Assembly (NCBI GenBank): GCA_021555075.1
Contig: JAKGBX010000001.1
Coordinates: 2,232,001-2,296,000, forward strand
Reading direction: 5' to 3'
Length of the DNA: 64,000 nucleotides
Source: Rhodobacteraceae bacterium LMO-JJ12
GTDB taxonomy: Bacteria; Pseudomonadota; Alphaproteobacteria; Rhodobacterales; Rhodobacteraceae
In this document: piece by piece, positions 1 through 8,440 of the stretch
Layout of the letters: every line of letters starts with the position of its first letter
Numbering within the stretch: the first letter of the stretch is position 1
The notes under the pieces: model-generated
Database searches by the model: none
Told to the model about the DNA's origin: nothing
Seen by the model: the letters and a program-made list of their open reading frames with translations, nothing else
Translations under genes and position numbers: made by a program

Positions 1-1
1 T

Positions 2-1480
2 GCCGAAATTTCCAAAGCCTTCGCCCCTCAGATCAAACAACTCATCAAGTCCCACCCGGCCCTGAATGCAGCCGCGCTCAAAAGCGACCCTGCCTGCGAC
101 CCTTGGGAGGAAGCCGACCCCGGCAATGGCTATCGCGCAACACAATACCTGCTCAGCTTCAAATGGCGCATCGACAAAGCAACACGGCAAGAGAAAAAGG
201 CCAAACTCGCCGCTTTGCAAAAGGTGAAGAAAGGCCCGCAGCCCATTGATAAAAAATCACAATCAAAGCCTGCGAAAGCGAACTCCGAGGACGGTCTCAC
301 CGACGTCGCCCGCGAAATCCTCCCGCCTCTGGCACAGCAGAATTTCGCCAAACTACGCACCTCCTCCTTCGCGCCGCACAACAAGCTCGGCATGGTTGAC
401 GAGACCCAGCTTGCCGCCGCCTACAGCGAAGTCAAACCGCGCCCGCTTCCCCCTGGAAATTCCGGCAATGTCGTCGTCGGCTGCATGAAGAACGAGGCGC
501 CCTACATCGTCGAATGGGTCGCCTATCACCGCGCCATGGGGGTCGATAATTTCCTGATCTACACCAACGATTGTTCCGACGGGACAAGCGAAATTCTTGA
601 CCGTCTACAAGAGCTTGGCGTGCTTCAGCACCGTAACAACGACAAGTGGAAGGGCAATTCGCCCCAGCAATACGCGCTCAATCAGGCGCTCAAGGAAGAC
701 GTCATCAAGAACGCCGAATGGATTATCCATATCGACGTGGACGAATTCATCAACGTCCGCTGCGGCAACGGCACATTGGCCGATTTCTTCGCCGCCGCCC
801 CCGACGCCACCAATGTTGCGATGACTTGGCGGCTTTTCGGTCACAACGGCATCACCGATCTCGCCGATGAATTCGTGATCGACCAATTCGATACTTGCGC
901 CCCGAAATTCTGCCCCAAACCACACACCGTTTGGGGCTTCAAGACCATGTTCCGCAATATCGGCGCCTATGAAAAGATCTCGTGCCACCGCCCCAACAAA
1001 CTGGATGAAAGCTTCAAATCCAAGGTGAAATGGGTCAACGGGTCGGGTCAGGACATGACCCGCGAAGCCGCAGAAAAAGGCTGGCGGAGTTCTAAAAAAT
1101 CTATTGGTTACGACCTTTTACAGCTTAACCATTATGCACTTCGCTCGGCCGAAAGTTTCCTGATCAAGCGCCAGCGCGGCCGCGCGCTGCATGTCGATCG
1201 CTCCATCGGGTTGAATTACTGGATCCGCATGGACTGGTCCGATTTCAAGGACATCACCATCAAGCGCAACATCCCCCGTCTCAAAGGCGAATATGATCGC
1301 CTGATGGCAGACGACCTGCTGCGCGGCCATCATGAATCCGGTCTTGAATGGCACCACGCCAAGGCCGAAGAACTGCACCAGATGGAAGAGTTTCAAGACC
1401 TTTACGAGCAAGCTTTGAAAATCAAGCTCAACGAAACCGAGCGCGTCGCTTACGCGCTCGCTCTGGATATGGAAAGCTAA
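2..1480 (+). CDS. Glycosyltransferase family 2 protein, cut by left edge
   Basis: Probable transferase of a sugar from a nucleotide-sugar donor during surface polysaccharide or glycan synthesis; the acceptor is unknown. The reading frame is open from base 2 with no in-frame ATG before the visible domain, so the gene very likely begins upstream. A TTG at 215 would give 421 residues, but the open upstream frame makes that start doubtful. The GT-A type domain starts near base 470 with NVVVGCMKNEAPYIVEW, the usual opening of PF13704-type enzymes (Glyco_tranf_2_4). The DVDEF motif near 738 fits the metal and nucleotide-sugar site. The N-terminal part is Lys/Ala-rich and unrecognised. The stop is one base before the FkbM gene at 1482, and a paralogue follows at 2194, so the three form one unit. 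Confidence 0.85.
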   Translation, partial: AEISKAFAPQIKQLIKSHPALNAAALKSDPACDPWEEADPGNGYRATQYLLSFKWRIDKATRQEKKAKLAALQKVKKGPQPIDKKSQSKPAKANSEDGLTDVAREILPPLAQQNFAKLRTSSFAPHNKLGMVDETQLAAAYSEVKPRPLPPGNSGNVVVGCMKNEAPYIVEWVAYHRAMGVDNFLIYTNDCSDGTSEILDRLQELGVLQHRNNDKWKGNSPQQYALNQALKEDVIKNAEWIIHIDVDEFINVRCGNGTLADFFAAAPDATNVAMTWRLFGHNGITDLADEFVIDQFDTCAPKFCPKPHTVWGFKTMFRNIGAYEKISCHRPNKLDESFKSKVKWVNGSGQDMTREAAEKGWRSSKKSIGYDLLQLNHYALRSAESFLIKRQRGRALHVDRSIGLNYWIRMDWSDFKDITIKRNIPRLKGEYDRLMADDLLRGHHESGLEWHHAKAEELHQMEEFQDLYEQALKIKLNETERVAYALALDMES

Positions 1481-1481
1481 C

Positions 1482-2204
1482 ATGCCAAGCTCCACAGAGA
1501 CGACCGAGACCACCCAAAATCCCGAACGCCCCTACATCCGCTCGCGCGGGATCAAGATGCCCAAAGTGCGTGAGATCATACGTGGTCGCACCCGCAAGGC
1601 CCTGCGCGAAGGCAGCTACGAAGGGCTCGAAGCCGACGCGGTGTTGAAGATCGCCCGTGAAGGCGACACCGTGCTCGAATTGGGCGGCGGCATCGGCTAT
1701 ATTTCCACCCTGATCGGCGCTCAGCGCCCGGTCAAAGAGATCCACACGTTTGAGGCCAACCCCCTGCTGATCGACTATATTCATTCGGCACATGCCCTCA
1801 ACAACGTCACCAACGTCACCGTGCACAACGCACTTCTCGGCCCGAAAAAAACCCAACCGCGCGATTTTTATTGCCGCCAGAATTTCCTCGCATCCTCGCT
1901 CGACTATGACGCCCGCCCGCCCGAGGGCATCGTCTCGGTCGAAAAGATCGAAGTGCGCGGCATCAACGAAACCTTCAAGAAGATCAAACCCGACATCCTG
2001 ATCTGCGACATTGAAGGCGCCGAGGCTGAAATCCTGCCAGCCCTCAAATATGACGGGTTGCGCGCCGCCGTGATTGAGCTTCACCCCCAATGGATCGGCG
2101 CGACCGGTGTGCGCGCCGTCTTTGAAGCGATGCACCGCGCCGGACTCACCTATTATCCCCGCTGGTCCTACCGCAAGGTGATCGTGTTCAGGCGTGAATG
2201 GTAA
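1482..2204 (+). CDS. FkbM family methyltransferase
   Basis: SAM-dependent methyltransferase, 240 residues. FkbM-type enzymes usually O-methylate hydroxyls of sugars or small molecules; lying between two glycosyltransferases suggests a sugar or glycan substrate. The SAM-binding motif is VLELGGGIGYIS (about residues 65-76). The late motif ICDIEGAEAEIL (about 173-184) is typical of the FkbM domain, whose usual form is D(V/I)EG. The ATG lies one base after the upstream stop. The 3' end overlaps the GTG start of the next glycosyltransferase by 11 bp, so translation is probably coupled. Function assignment is at family level only. Confidence 0.85.
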   Translation: MPSSTETTETTQNPERPYIRSRGIKMPKVREIIRGRTRKALREGSYEGLEADAVLKIAREGDTVLELGGGIGYISTLIGAQRPVKEIHTFEANPLLIDYIHSAHALNNVTNVTVHNALLGPKKTQPRDFYCRQNFLASSLDYDARPPEGIVSVEKIEVRGINETFKKIKPDILICDIEGAEAEILPALKYDGLRAAVIELHPQWIGATGVRAVFEAMHRAGLTYYPRWSYRKVIVFRREW

Positions 2205-3261
2205 GCCATTGAAAGTACTTGCCGTTATAACTGTTCGCAACGAAGGCGCCTATTTTCTGGAATGGCTCGCGCATCACCTTGCGAGCGGAATTACCGATTT
2301 CCTGGTATTCTCCAACGATTGTGACGATGGCACCGATACCATGCTCGATCGGTTGGCCGAACTGGGCCATCTCACCCATATCCGTAACGACGGCCCCTAT
2401 CACAAGGGTGGTATTCAGTTCACGGCCATGAAACTGGCCGACGCTTCGCCCCTCGTTGCCGCCGCCGATTGGATCATCGCGCTCGATGTCGACGAATTCA
2501 TCAACATTCACACCGGCGATCATACGGTGCCCGCGCTTCTCTCCGCCTTGCCCGAGGCCACGGCGATCACCCTCACCTGGCGCCTTTTCGGCTCAATGGG
2601 GCTGGCACGTTACACCGACGACCCGGTGCTTGACACGTTTGTTCATGCCGCCCCTGAAATCATGCACTGGCCCTGGCGCGCATCGATGTTCAAGACGCTG
2701 TTTCGCAACGATGGCACTTACAGCAAACTCGGTGTGCACCGCCCCCGCGCCCCCGATCCAGAGCGTGTGAAAACGGCCCGCTGTTATGACAGCCACGGGC
2801 GCGCCCTCGACGCAAAATTCACCAAGGGGCGGATCTTCTCGAACTACGGTCGGCCCAATTACGGCTTGGCGCAACTCAATCACTATCCCCTTGGCAGCAT
2901 GGAAAATTTCGTGCTCAAGGCAGATCGTGGCCGGGCCGTGCATTCCGATCACATGCTCGATGTCGACTACTGGGTTGAGCGCAATTACATGATCGAAGAA
3001 GACCGCACCATTGCCGCGCTCGCAGGCCCCCGCGCCGCCCATCTCGCCGCCCTGCGCGCCGACCCGGTGCTCGATACGCTGCACCGCGCCGCCGTTGCAT
3101 GGCGCCAGGCCCGCTTTCTTGAGTTGTTGCAAGACGAGCCGTACCGCGCCCTCTATGGCCGCCTGCTGCAAACTCCGCCCTCGCGCCCCGTGTCCCAAAA
3201 TGCCGCGCGTTTTCTCACCCACCACGCCTTGCTCGCAAAATCAGACCCGTCCCCGGACTAG
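2194..3261 (+). CDS. Glycosyltransferase family 2 protein
   Basis: 355-residue paralogue of the gene at 2-1480. Aligned signatures are NEGAYFLEWLAHHLASGITD here against NEAPYIVEWVAYHRAMGVDN upstream, followed in both by a shared NDC-DGT segment. The metal/nucleotide-sugar motif is ALDVDEFINI (near base 2482). No signal peptide or membrane segment is seen, so it should work at the cytoplasmic face. The start is GTG at 2194, inside the end of the FkbM gene; no ATG fits without losing the conserved first strand (LAVITVRNEG). The two glycosyltransferases and the methyltransferase probably build and cap one glycan. The donor and acceptor cannot be read from sequence. Confidence 0.85.
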   Translation: MNGKPLKVLAVITVRNEGAYFLEWLAHHLASGITDFLVFSNDCDDGTDTMLDRLAELGHLTHIRNDGPYHKGGIQFTAMKLADASPLVAAADWIIALDVDEFINIHTGDHTVPALLSALPEATAITLTWRLFGSMGLARYTDDPVLDTFVHAAPEIMHWPWRASMFKTLFRNDGTYSKLGVHRPRAPDPERVKTARCYDSHGRALDAKFTKGRIFSNYGRPNYGLAQLNHYPLGSMENFVLKADRGRAVHSDHMLDVDYWVERNYMIEEDRTIAALAGPRAAHLAALRADPVLDTLHRAAVAWRQARFLELLQDEPYRALYGRLLQTPPSRPVSQNAARFLTHHALLAKSDPSPD

Positions 3262-3420
3262 GTCTCGCCAGCGCCGCCTCACAAACGGCCTGATCACCTG
3301 CTTTCCTGCCCGAAAACCGCATGTATTTTCCGCAATTTTGCCCAAATTGCCGCCTATCACCATCGCCAAACAACGCGCGCCCGCGCCATTCAATCGGGCC
3401 GCAACGCGAGGCAAAACGTG

Positions 3421-4431
3421 ATGCAGGACACGCCCAACACATCCGAGTCGACTCTTGAACCGGCGCCCGACCCTTCGCCCGATTCGTCGCTCGATACATC
3501 TCTGGGCGACCTCGACAAAGCCGCGTGGCTGACTGGCATGGCCGACATCGCCGAAACCCGCGGTCACTTCCAACCCCTGGGGCGCCGCCATCTCGCGGCC
3601 TTCATTGATGATGGTGCCACGCTTCTCGTCTGCTTCGAGACGATTCAGGGCATCCGTGCCCTCTCCGACAAGGCCCAACCGCTCGGCTGGGAACTGACCC
3701 GCAGTCATGGCTGGTCCAGCCTTACGGTCATGTCCGATGGCGATACCTGGTTTCGCGACCCGGATGTCTACGGCTATTTCGACGCGTTGATCGATGATGG
3801 CTTCTTTGAGGAATTCGACCGCGTGATCTTTTATGGCGCGGGCCCCTGCGGCTACGCGGCCGCCGCTTTTTCGGTCGCTTCGCCCGGCGCCACCGTTCTG
3901 ACGATTCAGCCCCAGGCGACGCTCGATCCGCGCATCACCGAATGGGATGAACGCTTCACCCACATGCGCCGCACCTCGTTTTCCGACCGCTACGGCTATG
4001 CGCCCGACATGCTCGATGCTGCCGAACAGGCTTTTGTGATCTATGATCCACAGGTCGAACTTGACGCCATGCATGCCGCGCTCTTCACCCGCAATAATGT
4101 CGAAAAATACCGCCTGCGCTACATGGGCTCATCGATTCAGAGCGAGTTGATAGAGCTTAATTGCCTCCTGCCGCTTCTGGTCAAGGCCGCAACGGGCCAG
4201 CTCAATACTCAGAGCTTTGCGCGAATGATGCGCGCCCGGCGCGATCACCCGCCCTATCTGCGCGGCCTTCTGGCGGTGGTTGATCGCCAGGATCGCCCTT
4301 GGTTTTCCACGATGGTTTGCCGCAACGTGCTTAAACGGCTCGAAAAAGCGCCGCGTTTCGCGCGTCGCCTGGCCCAGCTTGAACGCGAAGCCAAAGACGG
4401 CAATATCCGCATCCCGCCCGAGCGGACCTGA
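3421..4431 (+). CDS. Alpha/beta-hydrolase-like protein of unknown function, nucleophile apparently lost
   Basis: 336 residues from ATG 3421 (a GTG lies directly before it at 3418). The first 35 residues are Pro/Ser/Asp-rich and probably disordered. The central segment [16 protein letters not shown] (near base 3831) occupies the place of a nucleophile elbow, where active relatives read like YG-S-GGY; here the Ser position is Gly. A later strand ILTIQPQ-like and PQATLDPR follow as in esterase folds. From memory, relatives next to pyrC in roseobacters are sometimes labelled phosphoadenosine phosphosulfate reductase, but I see no PAPS-reductase motif (no KRT-ECGLH tail). Proximity to the glycosyltransferases suggests a link to surface glycans. 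The function is unknown. Confidence 0.6.
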   Translation: MQDTPNTSESTLEPAPDPSPDSSLDTSLGDLDKAAWLTGMADIAETRGHFQPLGRRHLAAFIDDGATLLVCFETIQGIRALSDKAQPLGWELTRSHGWSSLTVMSDGDTWFRDPDVYGYFDALIDDGFFEEFDRVIFYGAGPCGYAAAAFSVASPGATVLTIQPQATLDPRITEWDERFTHMRRTSFSDRYGYAPDMLDAAEQAFVIYDPQVELDAMHAALFTRNNVEKYRLRYMGSSIQSELIELNCLLPLLVKAATGQLNTQSFARMMRARRDHPPYLRGLLAVVDRQDRPWFSTMVCRNVLKRLEKAPRFARRLAQLEREAKDGNIRIPPERT

Positions 4432-4501
4432 ACCTTCACCACTTGCGCGCGCGCCACAGGTGGGCTGGAAAGCCGCGCCGCTTTGCGCTAAGCGCACGGG
4501 C

Positions 4502-5539
4502 ATGACAACGCTCACCATACGCCGCCCCGACGATTGGCACCTGCATCTGCGCGATGGCGCCATGCTGCGCGCCGTGCTGCCCGAAACCGCCCGGCATTTC
4601 GCGCGCGCCATCATCATGCCCAACCTGGTGCCACCGGTGGTTACCGGTGCCCAGGCCGAAGCCTACCGCGCCCGCATCCTCGCCGCCCTGCCCGATGGCG
4701 CCGATTTCGCCCCGCTGATGACGCTTTATCTAACGGAAGACACCGACCCCGAAGATCTCGCCGCCGCCCACGCCTGCGGCCTCATCACTGCTGTCAAACT
4801 CTACCCGGCCGGTGCCACCACCAATTCCGCATCTGGTGTGGCCAACTTCGACAACGTCCGCGCTGTTCTGGAAAAAATGGCCGAAATCGGCTGCCCGCTT
4901 TGTGTGCACGGCGAAGTCACTGATCCCGCCATCGACATCTTTGATCGCGAAGCGGTGTTCATCGAGCGCGTGCTCGACCCAATCCGCCGCGCCACGCCCG
5001 GCCTCAAGGTGGTGATGGAACACATCACCACCTCCCAAGGCGTCGATTATGCACTGGCCGGCGGCCCTGATCTTGGCGCCACGATCACCACCCACCACCT
5101 GATGATCAACCGCAACCACATCCTCGTCGGCGGCATCAAGCCGCATTACTATTGCCTGCCCGTGGCCAAACGCGAATCCCATCGCCTGGCGCTGCGCACC
5201 GCCGCCACCTCGGGCAATCCCAGCTTCTTCCTCGGCACCGACAGCGCCCCGCATACCGACCCCCTGAAGGAAAACGCCTGCGGCTGTGCGGGCTGTTTTA
5301 CAGCCACCAACACCATGCCATTGCTGGCGCATGTGTTCGAAGAGGAAAGCGCGCTCGACCACCTCGAAGCCTTCGCCTCCCTCAACGGCCCGGCCTTTTA
5401 CGGCCTCAAACCCAACGAGGCCAAACTCACCCTAACCAAATCCGACCATCCCACGCGATTCCCCGAGAAGATCCAATCCGACGACGGCCCCGTCACCGTC
5501 TTCAACCCCGGCGTCCCCGTTCATTGGAGCGCCGCCTGA
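4502..5539 (+). CDS. pyrC: Dihydroorotase
   Basis: Third step of de novo pyrimidine synthesis: reversible cyclisation of carbamoyl-aspartate to dihydroorotate. It is 345 residues, close to the E. coli type I enzyme. Zinc ligands HLH lie at residues 13-15 (DWHLHLRD). The lysine expected to be carbamylated is K99 in [13 protein letters not shown]. Later metal ligands sit in CVHGE and MEHITT, and the catalytic Asp is in GTDSAPHT. The ATG at 4502 is chosen because the conserved [14 protein letters not shown] start follows at once, although the frame is open further upstream. pyrE follows after 81 bp that contain a hairpin repeat, so the two may be co-transcribed. Confidence 0.97.
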   Translation: MTTLTIRRPDDWHLHLRDGAMLRAVLPETARHFARAIIMPNLVPPVVTGAQAEAYRARILAALPDGADFAPLMTLYLTEDTDPEDLAAAHACGLITAVKLYPAGATTNSASGVANFDNVRAVLEKMAEIGCPLCVHGEVTDPAIDIFDREAVFIERVLDPIRRATPGLKVVMEHITTSQGVDYALAGGPDLGATITTHHLMINRNHILVGGIKPHYYCLPVAKRESHRLALRTAATSGNPSFFLGTDSAPHTDPLKENACGCAGCFTATNTMPLLAHVFEEESALDHLEAFASLNGPAFYGLKPNEAKLTLTKSDHPTRFPEKIQSDDGPVTVFNPGVPVHWSAA

Positions 5540-5552
5540 CTCCTTCCTCTGA

Positions 5553-5595
5553 CCAGAAATATCCCGGGGGGTCCGGGGGGCTTGCCCCCGGCGCG
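5553..5595. repeat. Dispersed intergenic hairpin element, copy 1
   Basis: Begins with AGAAATATCCCGGGG and continues into a GC hairpin made of CCGGGGGGC, a TT loop and GCCCCCGG, with one bulged G. The same AAATAT-CCGGGG-hairpin layout recurs at 12923-12970 and 63436-63481. It lies between pyrC and pyrE, close upstream of the pyrE start. There is no T-run after the stem, so it is not a standard Rho-independent terminator. Confidence 0.7.
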
Positions 5596-5620
5596 TCCCG
5601 CCAAAGCAAAGGCCCGCCAC

Positions 5621-6295
5621 ATGATCCCCTCCTCTTATCCTTCCCGCGAAGAAATCGCCCGCCTCACCGCCCGGATGCTGCTGGAAATCAAAGCGGTGCA
5701 TTTCAACGCCCGCGAGCCGTTCACACTGGCCTCCGGCTTGCCCAGCCCCACCTATATCGATTGCCGCACACCGATCTCGCACCCCCGCATCCGCTCGACC
5801 GTGATGGATTTCATGGCCGTCACCGTGATGCGCAACGCGGGTTTCGAGGCCTTTGACAACATCGCCGGCGGCGAAACCGCAGGCATCCCTTTCGCCGCTC
5901 TGATGGCCGAACGCCTCGCCCTGCCGATGACCTATGTGCGCAAGAAGCCCAAGGGCTACGGTCGCAATTCCCGTATCGAAGGCACGATGAGCGAAGGCCA
6001 GCGCGTGCTTCTGGTCGAGGATCTGACCACCGATGGCGGCTCCAAGCTCTCCTTCGTCGATGCCATTCGCGAAACCGGTGCCAGCTGTGCGCATACGGCG
6101 GTGATCTTCTACTACGGCATTTTCCCGGAAACCGAAAAGACCCTCGCCGATCATGGCGTGCAATTGCACTATCTCTGCACCTGGTGGGATGTTCTGGCCG
6201 AAGCCAAGGCCCAGGGCGCCTTTGACAACGAGACGCTCCAGGGGGTTGAGACCTTCCTCAACGACCCGCGCAAATGGCAGGAAGACAACGCCTAG
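5621..6295 (+). CDS. pyrE: Orotate phosphoribosyltransferase
   Basis: Transfers ribose-5-phosphate from PRPP to orotate to give OMP in pyrimidine synthesis. It is 224 residues. The PRPP-binding loop is [14 protein letters not shown], with acidic residues E-D before the TT. The [16 protein letters not shown] segment is the usual N-terminal substrate region, and [10 protein letters not shown] is the mobile loop with catalytic lysines. ATG 5621 is chosen over the in-frame upstream codon at 5582 because the latter falls inside the hairpin repeat and codes for an unusual Pro/Ala tail. It follows pyrC in the same direction. Confidence 0.96.
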   Translation: MIPSSYPSREEIARLTARMLLEIKAVHFNAREPFTLASGLPSPTYIDCRTPISHPRIRSTVMDFMAVTVMRNAGFEAFDNIAGGETAGIPFAALMAERLALPMTYVRKKPKGYGRNSRIEGTMSEGQRVLLVEDLTTDGGSKLSFVDAIRETGASCAHTAVIFYYGIFPETEKTLADHGVQLHYLCTWWDVLAEAKAQGAFDNETLQGVETFLNDPRKWQEDNA

Positions 6296-6298
6296 ACC

Positions 6299-6331
6299 GC
6301 GCGATCCGCGCGCGCTTGCCCGGCATCCGGG
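6299..6331 (+). terminator. Two short GC hairpins after pyrE
   Basis: Stem GCGCG-ATC-CGCGC at 6299-6311 and stem CCCGG-CAT-CCGGG at 6319-6331 lie directly behind the pyrE stop. No T-run follows, so termination is only a suggestion. The rest of the 225-bp gap before dnaB shows no gene. Confidence 0.25.
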
Positions 6332-6520
6332 TCGGCGCCAACCCACAGGCTGACCCAACGTCAACTTTCTACGACCAGCCACCATATCGAGTGGTCTCCA
6401 TCCTCTAGCTTCCAAATCTGGTGGTTTCGTGCTACTTCTGAAATATCCACAGAAACATACAATTTGCACCGAACCCCTCTCGTTGCCTAAAGACCTTTCC
6501 GGGGACAGTGGAAAAGACAA

Positions 6521-8008
6521 ATGAACGAAATAGCCGCCTTCAATCCGACCGGTGCCGAGGTCAAGAATCCCGACACCGTGCCGCATTCCATCGAAGCCGA
6601 GCAGCAGCTTCTGGGCGCGATTCTGACCAACAACGACATTTACGATCGGGTCGCCGCCATCATCGGCCCACAGCATTTCTATGATCCGGTCCATGCCCGC
6701 ATCTTCGAGACCGCCGCCGCGCGCATCGCGAAAAACAACCTCGCCTCGCCGGTCACGCTGAAGGCATTCTTCGAGGAGGACGAGGGCCTCAAGGAACTCG
6801 GCGGCCCGGCCTACCTCGCGCGCCTTGCCGGCTCTGCCATCTCTGCCTTTGCGGTGCGCGACTATGCCCAGATGATCTATGATCTGGCGATCCGCCGCGA
6901 TCTCATTCAACTCGGGCGCGACATATCGGCCAAGGCCGCCAAGGTCGAGATCGGCTCCGAACCCAAAGAACAGATCGTCGAAGCCGAACAAGCGCTCTAT
7001 CAACTCGCCGAACAGGGTCAGTCCGAGACAGGATTTCAGAGCTTTCTCAAAGCTGTAACAGACGCTGTTAATGTCGCCAATGCGGCCTATATGCGCGAAG
7101 GCGGCCTTGCCGGCATCGCCACCGATCTGGTCGACCTCGACCAGAAACTCGGCGGCTTGCACAAATCCGACCTTCTGATCCTCGCCGGGCGCCCATCGAT
7201 GGGCAAGACCTCGCTGGCCACCAACATCGCCTTCAACGTCGCCAAGGCCTACAAGCGCGGCACCCGCCCCGACGGCACCGAAGGCGCCATCGACGGCGGC
7301 GTCGTGGGGTTCTTCAGTCTAGAGATGAGCGCCGAACAATTGGCCGGGCGTATCCTCGCTGAAGCCTCTGAAATCTCGTCCCACAAGATCCGCCAGGGCG
7401 ACATGGACGAAAGCGAATTTCGCCGCTTTGTCGATGCCGCCAAGGCACTCGAAGCCTGTCCGCTCTACATCGACGATACCGCCGCCATCCCCATCGCCCA
7501 GCTTGCCGCCCGCGCCCGCCGCCTCAAGCGCACCCATGGGCTTGACCTCTTGATCGTCGACTATCTGCAACTGGTGCGCGGCACGTCGGAAAACCGCGTG
7601 CAAGAGATTGGCGAGATTTCCATGGGTCTCAAGGCTATCGCCAAGGAACTCGACATCCCCGTGATCGCCCTGTCCCAGCTTTCGCGTCAGGTCGAATCGC
7701 GCGAGGACAAACGCCCACAGCTTTCCGATCTGCGTGAATCCGGCTCGATCGAACAGGATGCCGACGTGGTCATGTTCGTTTTCCGCGAAGAATATTACGC
7801 CGAGCGTGAAAAACCCGGCGATGAGCGCCTTGATGAGATGGCCGAGTGGCAGGACCGCATGTCGCGCCTGCACGCCAAGGCCGAAGTCATCATTGGCAAA
7901 CAACGCCACGGCCCGATTGGCACAATCGAGCTTTCGTTCGAGGCCGAATTCACCCGCTTCGGCAACCTGGTAAAGCCCTGGCAACAAGGCAGCGGAGGAC
8001 AGTTCTGA
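6521..8008 (+). CDS. dnaB: Replicative DNA helicase
   Basis: Hexameric 5'-3' helicase of the replication fork, 495 residues. The N-terminal DnaB domain (about 20-125) begins with PHSIEAEQQLLGAIL. The RecA-like ATPase has Walker A GRPSMGKT at 223-230, Walker B LLIVDYLQL and the arginine-finger/sensor region around LSQLSRQVESREDKRP. A loop of roughly 14 extra residues (KRGTRPDGTEGAID) follows Walker A compared with E. coli DnaB; I believe such insertions are common in alphaproteobacteria. ATG 6521 is preceded by a purine-rich GGAAAAGACAA. An NTF2-like gene begins 3 bp after the stop. Confidence 0.97.
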   Translation: MNEIAAFNPTGAEVKNPDTVPHSIEAEQQLLGAILTNNDIYDRVAAIIGPQHFYDPVHARIFETAAARIAKNNLASPVTLKAFFEEDEGLKELGGPAYLARLAGSAISAFAVRDYAQMIYDLAIRRDLIQLGRDISAKAAKVEIGSEPKEQIVEAEQALYQLAEQGQSETGFQSFLKAVTDAVNVANAAYMREGGLAGIATDLVDLDQKLGGLHKSDLLILAGRPSMGKTSLATNIAFNVAKAYKRGTRPDGTEGAIDGGVVGFFSLEMSAEQLAGRILAEASEISSHKIRQGDMDESEFRRFVDAAKALEACPLYIDDTAAIPIAQLAARARRLKRTHGLDLLIVDYLQLVRGTSENRVQEIGEISMGLKAIAKELDIPVIALSQLSRQVESREDKRPQLSDLRESGSIEQDADVVMFVFREEYYAEREKPGDERLDEMAEWQDRMSRLHAKAEVIIGKQRHGPIGTIELSFEAEFTRFGNLVKPWQQGSGGQF

Positions 8009-8011
8009 AAC

Positions 8012-8440
8012 ATGTCGATTGAAAAATTCATGGCCGACTACAAGCGGGTCTGGGAAGGCCAGGACAGCGAAGGCTTCGCCGCGTTGTTCACACCCGAGGG
8101 CGAATATTGGAACACCCCATTCCAGTGTCAGAACACCTTTGATTTGCGCAAGGTCTATTGGGACCGGATCAAACTACAAGAAGACATTTCCCTGCGCTAT
8201 GAGGTGCTTGCATCAGATACCTCAAGTGGAATAGCGCATTGGCATGTGGAGTATCAGGTCGCCTCGGAAGAGCTTTTCGCGATCTGGGCGAAATCCACCG
8301 GCACCGGCATTCCGGGGCGCAAACCCGGCGATTCGCTGCCGCGCTTGATCCTCGATGGCACCCTGATCGCCACATTCGATGCGGAAGGTCTCGCCACCAA
8401 TGTCCGCATCTTCTGGCACTCCACCGTCGCCGACACTTAA
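8012..8440 (+). CDS. NTF2/SnoaL-like domain protein
   Basis: 142-residue single-domain protein. The opening FMADYKRVWEGQDSEGFAALFTPEGEYWNTPF is the standard alpha-helix plus cone-strand layout of the NTF2/SnoaL fold used for polyketide-cyclase-like, isomerase and nuclear-transport-factor-like proteins. No catalytic residues can be assigned. It starts 3 bp behind dnaB, and its stop overlaps the pepT start (TAATG), so it is expressed with both. Substrate and role are unknown. Confidence 0.75.
   Translation: MSIEKFMADYKRVWEGQDSEGFAALFTPEGEYWNTPFQCQNTFDLRKVYWDRIKLQEDISLRYEVLASDTSSGIAHWHVEYQVASEELFAIWAKSTGTGIPGRKPGDSLPRLILDGTLIATFDAEGLATNVRIFWHSTVADT

Noticed and set aside
5432-7162. Minus-strand open frame of 576 codons across pyrC, pyrE and the start of dnaB
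   Set aside because: It lies entirely antisense to confirmed genes and has a GC-rich shadow composition without any known domain.
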